From: an uncultured Bacilli bacterium
Lineage (GTDB): Bacteria; Bacillota_I; Bacilli_A; RF39; UBA660
Direction: 5' to 3'
Assembly: GCA_949025205.1 (NCBI GenBank)
Contig: CARMXJ010000065.1
Span: 1-5,163, forward strand
Length of the DNA stretch: 5,163 nt
In this document: piece by piece, positions 1 to 4,577 of the stretch
Layout: each line of letters starts with the position of its first letter
How positions within the stretch are numbered: position 1 is the first letter of the stretch
The notes under the pieces: generated by a model
Database searches by the model: none
Told to the model about the DNA's origin: nothing
What the model saw: the letters and a program-made list of their open reading frames with translations, nothing else
Made by a program: the position numbers and the translations under genes

Positions 1-49
1 GCAAATGCCCATTTTTAACTATTGGATGAACTTTCCTATAAGATGAAAA

Positions 50-77
50 AACAAAAAAGAAATTATGAATCTTTTTT
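50..77 (-). terminator. Weak A/U-rich terminator candidate after lon
   Basis: Just past the lon stop, minus-strand AAAAAAGA (77-70) can pair with TCTTTTTT (60-53) around a nine-base loop, followed by G and another T run. Only one G-C pair is present, so the stem is weak. It could terminate lon, or read in the other direction for a gene outside the window. No gene is callable in 1-75. Confidence 0.35.
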
Positions 78-2385
78 ATCTATCAAAAAGATGCATATAA
101 ATCTCTTTATAATGTTCTACTTCTATAATTTCTATTTTTTCTAAAACTTCTTTAGGAACACTTTCCAAATCATTATGATTTTCCTTAGGGATAAACACTT
201 TTAAAATTCCCTCGTTATAAGCCCCAATTAATTTTTCTTTTAATCCACCAATTTTTAAAACAAATCCATTTAAAGAAATTTCTCCAGTCATAGCAATTTT
301 ATTGCTTATGGGTCTATTTTTTCCTAAGCTTAATAACGCAGTTGTAATCGCTACTCCTGCACTCGGTCCATCTTTTTTAATTCCAGCTTCTAACATATGA
401 ATATGTAAATTTTTGTTTTTAAAGTCCACCATTTCTAACTTAAAATCCTTTTTATGAGACAAAATATAACTGAGAGCCACTTCGATACTTTCATCCATTA
501 CTTGTTCCACTAAACCCGTTACTTTAATCTTTCCATCGCCTTCATAAACAGTAGCTTCAAGAGGCATGACACGTCCTCCTGCTCCATTTACTGCTAAAGC
601 ATTTACAATCCCGCATAACGAAGTAGAAAAAATAGTACTTTTGTTATATTCCCAAGGACCTAAAAGTTCTACTAGCAATTCATGACTTATTTTAACATCT
701 ACCATTTTTTCAAGTACAATTAGCTTTCTTATTATACTTGTTAAAACACGTGTTAAATCTCGTACTCCAGCTTCTTCTGTATAATGCATAACAATCTCTT
801 TTAAAATAGAGTCTGTAAACTTAATCTCTTTTGCACTCATTTGATGTTCTTTATAAATAAGAGGAAGCAAATATTTTTTCGCAATTTCTACTTTTTCAAA
901 CAAAGTATAACTAGAAAGCTCCACTATTTCTAAACGGTCATACAGTTCACTAGGAATATCACCTGCATAATTAGCAGTTAGTAAAAAGAAAACATTCGAT
1001 AAATCAAATTCTTCTTCAATATAATTATCAATAAACCATTTATTTTGAGATTTATCCAAAATATCCAAAAGAGTACTTGCCGGGTCTCCCCTGAAATCTC
1101 TCACCATTTTATCCACTTCATCAATTAAAATAAGGGGATTATTGGTACCACATCTTTTTAAACCTTCTATAATTTTACCAGGACAAGCTCCAATATAGGT
1201 TCTCCTATGTCCATTTAATAAAGAACTATCATTTAATCCACCTACACTAATTTTATAAAATTCCTTATGAAGACTTTCCGCAATCGATTTAGCAAGAGTC
1301 GTTTTTCCAACTCCAGCTGGACCAATCAAACACAATATAGGACTAGCCACATTCAGATTTCTTTTCTTAGCTGCAATATACTCCAAAATTTTTTCTTTTG
1401 CTTTTTGCATGCCATAATGCGTTTTATTTAAACGGCTTTCAATAGCACTTAAATCTTCTTCATCCAAGGAACTTTTATACCAAGGAAGTGCAAGCATCCA
1501 ATCCAAATAATTGCGAATATTGGCTATTTCAGGACTTGCATCGCTCATATAAGCAAACTTTTTTATTTCTTCTCGAATTTTTTCTTTTACTTTTTCATTT
1601 TCTAAATGCAAAGACTCCAACTTTTCATAATAAAGAGAAACTTCTTTTTCACGAGTATCACTTTCGCCAAGTTCTTCTTGAATACTTCGCAATTTCTCTT
1701 TTAAGATAAATTCCTTTTGACTCTCTTCTAACCCATTTTGTAACTTTTCATCTAACTTTTGTTCTAACTTAATCACTTCTAATTCAACATGAAGTTCTTC
1801 TAACAAACGAGTGGCACGAACCACTGGATTTATCTCTTCTATAAACGAAAGCTTTTTCAAAAAAGAAATAGGCAAAAAAGCAGCAATCAAATCCGTTAAT
1901 TTATTTAAATCCGTTACTTCTTTTATTAAATTTAAAATACTATTGGAAACTCCTTGCCCATTTTTAACATATTGGGTAATAGAACTACGAAGTTTCTTTT
2001 TTAAAGCCAGTGCTTCTACCTCATCATACACAGGAACTTCTAATTTTTTATATTGACATTTTAAAGCATCAGCAAATTTTCTATCATTAGAAAGTTTCTT
2101 TATTTCTACTCGAAAAAGTCCCCGCAAAGTAACTCTTAAATTCCCATTTGGAAGTTCTATTTTGCTTTTTATCTTACAAACAACGGCAACTTTTGGCAAA
2201 TCTCCTACTTCTGGAATTTCTTCCTTTTGGTCTTTAGGAGATAAAACAATGATTTCATTTTTATAATTTTCACTAGCAAGCATTACCACATTTTTAGAAA
2301 GTTCATTATTTAATTCCAGCTTTACTTCTTGATTAGGGAGAACCAATAAATTCTTAAGTAAGAGTACTGGCAAAGCATTTTTCAT
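76..2385 (-). CDS. lon: ATP-dependent protease Lon (endopeptidase La)
   Basis: Cytosolic AAA+ serine protease that unfolds and degrades misfolded and some regulatory proteins as a ring-shaped hexamer (family knowledge). The 769 residues match full-length bacterial LonA (E. coli 784). Order: substrate-binding N domain about 5-200; helical/coiled region about 200-305 with a QKEFILKEKLRSIQEELG stretch; AAA+ module about 305-545; protease domain about 570-765. Walker A GPAGVGKT is at 355-362, pore-loop Y397-I398 in RRTYIGA, Walker B ILIDE with D422-E423, sensor-1 N472, arginine finger R484 and sensor-2 R542 in EAGVRDL. The catalytic dyad is S675 (DGPSAG) and K718 (GGLKEK), 43 residues apart as in E. 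coli. ATG at 2385 is supported by a GAGGGAG site 8 bases upstream. Oddities: Ala replaces the usual second Pro of Walker A, and GGLNDSSLLNGHRR replaces the near-universal GGVRDEAEIRGHRR. All catalytic residues remain, so it should be active. Confidence 0.99.
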   Translation of the reverse strand: MKNALPVLLLKNLLVLPNQEVKLELNNELSKNVVMLASENYKNEIIVLSPKDQKEEIPEVGDLPKVAVVCKIKSKIELPNGNLRVTLRGLFRVEIKKLSNDRKFADALKCQYKKLEVPVYDEVEALALKKKLRSSITQYVKNGQGVSNSILNLIKEVTDLNKLTDLIAAFLPISFLKKLSFIEEINPVVRATRLLEELHVELEVIKLEQKLDEKLQNGLEESQKEFILKEKLRSIQEELGESDTREKEVSLYYEKLESLHLENEKVKEKIREEIKKFAYMSDASPEIANIRNYLDWMLALPWYKSSLDEEDLSAIESRLNKTHYGMQKAKEKILEYIAAKKRNLNVASPILCLIGPAGVGKTTLAKSIAESLHKEFYKISVGGLNDSSLLNGHRRTYIGACPGKIIEGLKRCGTNNPLILIDEVDKMVRDFRGDPASTLLDILDKSQNKWFIDNYIEEEFDLSNVFFLLTANYAGDIPSELYDRLEIVELSSYTLFEKVEIAKKYLLPLIYKEHQMSAKEIKFTDSILKEIVMHYTEEAGVRDLTRVLTSIIRKLIVLEKMVDVKISHELLVELLGPWEYNKSTIFSTSLCGIVNALAVNGAGGRVMPLEATVYEGDGKIKVTGLVEQVMDESIEVALSYILSHKKDFKLEMVDFKNKNLHIHMLEAGIKKDGPSAGVAITTALLSLGKNRPISNKIAMTGEISLNGFVLKIGGLKEKLIGAYNEGILKVFIPKENHNDLESVPKEVLEKIEIIEVEHYKEIYMHLFDR

Positions 2386-2393
2386 GTAATCAT

Positions 2394-2400
2394 CTCCCTC
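2394..2400 (-). promoter_or_regulatory. Strong ribosome binding site of lon
   Basis: GAGGGAG on the minus strand ends 8 bases before the lon ATG at 2385 and is G-rich in a very A/T-rich leader. An ATG directly abutting this site (2393-2391) would encode only three codons before a TGA that overlaps the lon start. With no spacing from the Shine-Dalgarno, it is unlikely to be used. Confidence 0.85.
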
Positions 2401-2415
2401 GAAGTTATGTTGTTT

Positions 2416-2444
2416 ATTATAACGATTCCTCTTTTGAAAGTAAA
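2416..2444 (-). promoter_or_regulatory. Sigma-A-type promoter of lon
   Basis: On the minus strand, TTTACT (2444-2439, 4 of 6 against TTGACA) is followed after exactly 17 bases by a perfect TATAAT (2421-2416). The expected transcription start is near 2409, giving a leader of about 24 bases before the lon ATG. The -35 box lies within a perfect inverted repeat at 2440-2454, listed separately. No CIRCE or CtsR-type heat-shock operator is visible here. Confidence 0.7.
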
Positions 2445-2454
2445 TGCTATTTAC
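2440..2454. promoter_or_regulatory. Perfect inverted repeat over the lon -35 box, possible operator
   Basis: On the plus strand, GTAAAT, a three-base spacer GCT and ATTTAC form a perfect 15-base hyphenated palindrome covering most of the -35 hexamer (2439-2444). This placement would suit a repressor that blocks RNA polymerase. The arms are A/T-rich, so chance is possible in this base composition. Confidence 0.35.
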
Positions 2455-2530
2455 ATATTTTTACAACCAATTTTTGTTATTTTTTATTAAATACTTTTTT
2501 CTTAAGAATACACTTAAAAAAGAGCTAAAG

Positions 2531-2557
2531 AAAAAAGAAGCACTATTATGCTCCCTT
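2531..2557 (-). terminator. Intrinsic terminator of tig, with the stop codon in the loop
   Basis: Minus-strand RNA can form a 9-pair stem, AAGGGAGCA (2557-2549) with TGCTTCTTT (2542-2534), including two G-U pairs, around the six-base loop TAATAG (2548-2543). T residues continue to 2531, then C and TTT. The loop begins with the TAA stop codon of tig, so the left arm is coding. This should separate tig from lon, which has its own promoter about 100 bases further on. Confidence 0.65.
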
Positions 2558-3796
2558 AACAATTTCAATGGCATTACGCATTTTAATATCGTATTTAACA
2601 ACTTCTAAACTTCCATAAGCATTTAAAAGCTCTTCTTTAGAAATACCATAATTTGTTGCCATTTCTTCAGCTTGTTTTTCTGCTTCTTCATCACTTACTT
2701 CAATTTTTTCTACTTCCGCAACCTTTTCAAGTAAATAACGATATTTAATACGTTTTGTAGCTTCTGGTTCCATTTGTTCATGCAATTTTTCATGCGTCAT
2801 ACCTGTAAAGGCAAAATATTGTTCCATATTTAATCCTTGCATTCTAAGTTGCTCTTCAAATTGATGAATCATTCTATGTACTTCATCATCTAAGATTTCT
2901 TCATTGATATCGATTTTCATATTTTCGCTCGCTTTTGCTAAGCAATCTTCAATGTATTGGTCTTCTATTTCTGCTTCTTTACGACTCTTAATAGATTCTT
3001 CTATTTTCCCTTCAAAATCACTTTCTGTTTTTACATCCTCATATCCTAAATCTAAATAAAATTCTTCATTTAATTCTGGTAAAACTCTTTCTTTAATTTC
3101 ATTTATTTTTACAGTAAAGGTAACTTCTTTATTGGAAAGTTCTTTGGTATAGTTTTCTGGAAATGTTAAGTGAAGCTCTTTTTCATCTCCTACTTTAAGA
3201 CCAACTAAACCTTCTTCAAAGCCGGGAATAAAAGTATGACTTCCAATTTCAAGTGGGTAATTTTCTCCACTTCCGCCATCTAATTCTTTTCCATCCACAA
3301 TGCCTTTAAAATCGATAACGGCTGTATCACTTTCTTCGATTTTAGCATCATTTTCTTTTACTTTAATCTCAGCATATTTATTACGTAAAGAAGCTATTTC
3401 ACTTTCAATTTCTTCTTTTGTAACCTTTGCTTCTGGTTTTTTAATTTTTAAATTTTTATATTCTCCTAAAATAACTTCTGGTGCTGTAATAATAGTAAAC
3501 TCTAAAACACATTCTTTTTCATTTATTGTTTTTATACCCAATTTTGGTTCACAAACAGGAGTAGCTTCTGTTTCTTTTAAAGCCATTTGGTATGCTTCAT
3601 CTGCTACTTTATCAATAGCATCCATAAATAAATATTCTACACCAAAATGTTTTAGAAATACATCCTTGGGAGCAGCCCCTTTACGGAATCCATCAATTTT
3701 TGCCTCTTTATTTTTCTTTTTATAAGCAGAATCTAAACACTTTTCCCATTTTTCTCCATCTATTTTTATTTCTTTAACGATTACATTTTTTTTCAT
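2546..3796 (-). CDS. tig: Trigger factor, ribosome-associated chaperone and peptidyl-prolyl isomerase
   Basis: Binds the ribosome near the exit tunnel and shields nascent chains; the middle domain catalyses prolyl isomerisation (family knowledge). From ATG 3796 the protein has 416 residues, slightly short for the family (about 430). Order: ribosome-binding domain about 1-110 with the signature GFRKG at 36-40; FKBP-like PPIase domain about 155-236 (DTAVIDFKG, then FIPGFEEGLVGLKVGDEKEL and FPENY); helical chaperone arms about 237-416. I chose ATG 3796 over an in-frame TTG at 3817 because AAAGGA lies 9 bases upstream of the ATG, and because the TTG falls at the predicted transcription start. With this start, GFRKG comes about 8 residues earlier than in E. 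coli, so the first N-terminal strand seems missing. The protein ends abruptly at EIVKGA without a charged tail. It has its own promoter and terminator and lies upstream of lon. Confidence 0.98.
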   Translation of the reverse strand: MKKNVIVKEIKIDGEKWEKCLDSAYKKKNKEAKIDGFRKGAAPKDVFLKHFGVEYLFMDAIDKVADEAYQMALKETEATPVCEPKLGIKTINEKECVLEFTIITAPEVILGEYKNLKIKKPEAKVTKEEIESEIASLRNKYAEIKVKENDAKIEESDTAVIDFKGIVDGKELDGGSGENYPLEIGSHTFIPGFEEGLVGLKVGDEKELHLTFPENYTKELSNKEVTFTVKINEIKERVLPELNEEFYLDLGYEDVKTESDFEGKIEESIKSRKEAEIEDQYIEDCLAKASENMKIDINEEILDDEVHRMIHQFEEQLRMQGLNMEQYFAFTGMTHEKLHEQMEPEATKRIKYRYLLEKVAEVEKIEVSDEEAEKQAEEMATNYGISKEELLNAYGSLEVVKYDIKMRNAIEIVKGA

Positions 3797-3805
3797 AACT
3801 AAAAA

Positions 3806-3811
3806 TCCTTT
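3806..3811 (-). promoter_or_regulatory. Ribosome binding site that fixes the tig start
   Basis: AAAGGA on the minus strand lies 9 bases before ATG 3796, a normal spacing. It sits inside the reading frame that extends up to TTG 3817, so the longer frame would translate through its own Shine-Dalgarno. This selects the shorter, 416-residue trigger factor. Confidence 0.8.
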
Positions 3812-3822
3812 CAACAAGTCTT

Positions 3823-3851
3823 ATTATACCGAAGGACTTAACAAATTGCAA
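3823..3851 (-). promoter_or_regulatory. Sigma-A-type promoter of tig
   Basis: On the minus strand, TTGCAA (3851-3846, 4 of 6 against TTGACA) is followed after exactly 17 bases by a perfect TATAAT (3828-3823). Transcription should start near 3816, leaving a leader of about 20 bases that holds little more than the ribosome binding site. This rules against the in-frame TTG at 3817 as a start. The -10 context (TCGGTATAATAA) closely resembles that of lon (TCGTTATAATAA). Confidence 0.75.
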
Positions 3852-3858
3852 ACAATTT
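3843..3858. promoter_or_regulatory. Inverted repeat over the tig -35 box, possible operator
   Basis: AAATTG, a four-base spacer CAAA and CAATTT form a perfect 6-4-6 inverted repeat on the plus strand that covers the -35 hexamer (3846-3851). Its sequence differs from the palindrome at the lon promoter, so one common regulator is not implied. It could also be chance in A/T-rich DNA. Confidence 0.25.
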
Positions 3859-3937
3859 ATAACATCTTACTTTTAGTCTAACTTAATCAAATATAGACAT
3901 AGAAACTAATCAACTGTTTAGCAAAATAATTTTCTTT

Positions 3938-4471
3938 TTAATAGCCTTCATTTATATTTATTGTTCCTTCATTGCAAATGTATCCACGATGAGCAAGATA
4001 CTCCAAATAACTATTGTCAAAAGTAGTAGTAGTTCCTTGCAAAAGAATAGAAGCAAAAGTGATAGTCAATGCTTTTTCATCTTTTGTATTGTCTTGTTCT
4101 GATAGTTTCATATCCTCAATTAAATAATTATAATATTTACTCAAATCTTCTAAATTATTAAATTGTATTTTTATCTCATAATTATTTGGAAATAACGTAT
4201 TATCCTCTGCAATTAAGAAAGTATAATAATCTGCAATCCGTGTATAAGTTATCCCTACATCTTCATTAGTAAATACTTCTCTTGGCATATTGCAATTATA
4301 TTGTTTCACAATTTTCTTATTAATTTTCCTTTTTGTTTCTACGGGTTCAAGACTAGACTCTACTTTTGGATATGATTTATTTTTATAGGTGATTACTAAA
4401 GCTAGGTCTATACCCATAACTATAATAATTAAGAATATTATAATATATAACCAGACTTTTTTATCTTTCAT
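3938..4471 (-). CDS. Small membrane-anchored protein of unknown function with two outer-domain cysteines
   Basis: I do not recognise the family. The 177-residue product starts with a short basic segment (MKDKK) followed by a hydrophobic helix at about 6-27, containing one buried Asp (D22), then a Lys-rich stretch. This predicts a type II topology: N terminus inside, about 145 residues outside. No lipobox is visible. A charged linker (about 30-57) leads to a domain of about 58-170 that contains the protein's only two cysteines, C60 and C166, near its two ends; they could form a closing disulfide. The domain is rich in Tyr and Asn (RIADYYTFLIAED, EDLSKYYNYLIEDMKL), which suggests a compact alpha/beta fold, but this is inference. 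The start is supported by AAAGGA, though its 13-base spacing is long. It follows a cysteine-rich surface protein gene on the same strand and may be co-transcribed with it. Coding status is likely, function unknown. Confidence 0.82.
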   Translation of the reverse strand: MKDKKVWLYIIIFLIIIVMGIDLALVITYKNKSYPKVESSLEPVETKRKINKKIVKQYNCNMPREVFTNEDVGITYTRIADYYTFLIAEDNTLFPNNYEIKIQFNNLEDLSKYYNYLIEDMKLSEQDNTKDEKALTITFASILLQGTTTTFDNSYLEYLAHRGYICNEGTININEGY

Positions 4472-4577
4472 TTTTAACTAACATTCCTTTCTAAGTTCTT
4501 TCATTCTTTGAAAGAAACACATTGTTATTAAATAATATACTATTATTGGATATATGATTGAGCATGCGAAGACTATA
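4472..4577 (-). other. Intergenic stretch between the surface protein and the small membrane protein gene
   Basis: These 106 bases are very A/T-rich. A short hairpin (TTCTTTC 4496-4502 with GAAAGAA 4510-4516, seven-base loop) is visible, but without a T tract it is not a convincing terminator. A TATATT hexamer is present without a matching -35. With neither a clear terminator nor a clear promoter, co-transcription of the two flanking genes is plausible. A different minus-strand frame stays open through to TAG 4480 and would encode a hydrophobic segment; see the findings. Confidence 0.4.
4485..4490 (-). promoter_or_regulatory. Ribosome binding site of the small membrane protein gene
   Basis: AAAGGA on the minus strand lies 13 bases before the ATG at 4471, longer than the 8-9 bases at lon and tig. 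No better start is available closer to it: the ATG immediately after the site is in another frame and soon meets a stop. Confidence 0.5.

Noticed and set aside
1..75. Start of a further minus-strand gene, such as ysxC, at an ATG near 12-14, or the end of a plus-strand gene at about 46
   Set aside because: Only a few codons are visible, no well-spaced ribosome site precedes the ATG, and no recognisable residues are present.
1488..2056. Two plus-strand open frames opposite lon (1488-1709 and 1811-2056)
   Set aside because: They are antisense to well-conserved lon sequence, resemble no family and have no supporting context.
2494..2522. A/T hairpin CTTTTTT...AAAAAAG between tig and lon
   Set aside because: It needs a bulge and is almost entirely A-T pairs, so it is not distinguishable from the base composition.
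3300..3725. Plus-strand open frame opposite tig
   Set aside because: It is a low-complexity Ser/Phe-rich shadow of the conserved trigger factor frame.
3797..3817. Extension of trigger factor to an in-frame TTG at 3817, which would place GFRKG at the E. coli-like position
   Set aside because: The extra codons contain the AAAGGA ribosome site itself, the TTG lies at the predicted transcription start, and it has no ribosome site of its own.
4518..4560. Promoter for the small membrane protein gene at TATATT
   Set aside because: No reasonable -35 hexamer occurs at 16-18 bases, and such hexamers are frequent in this A/T-rich stretch.
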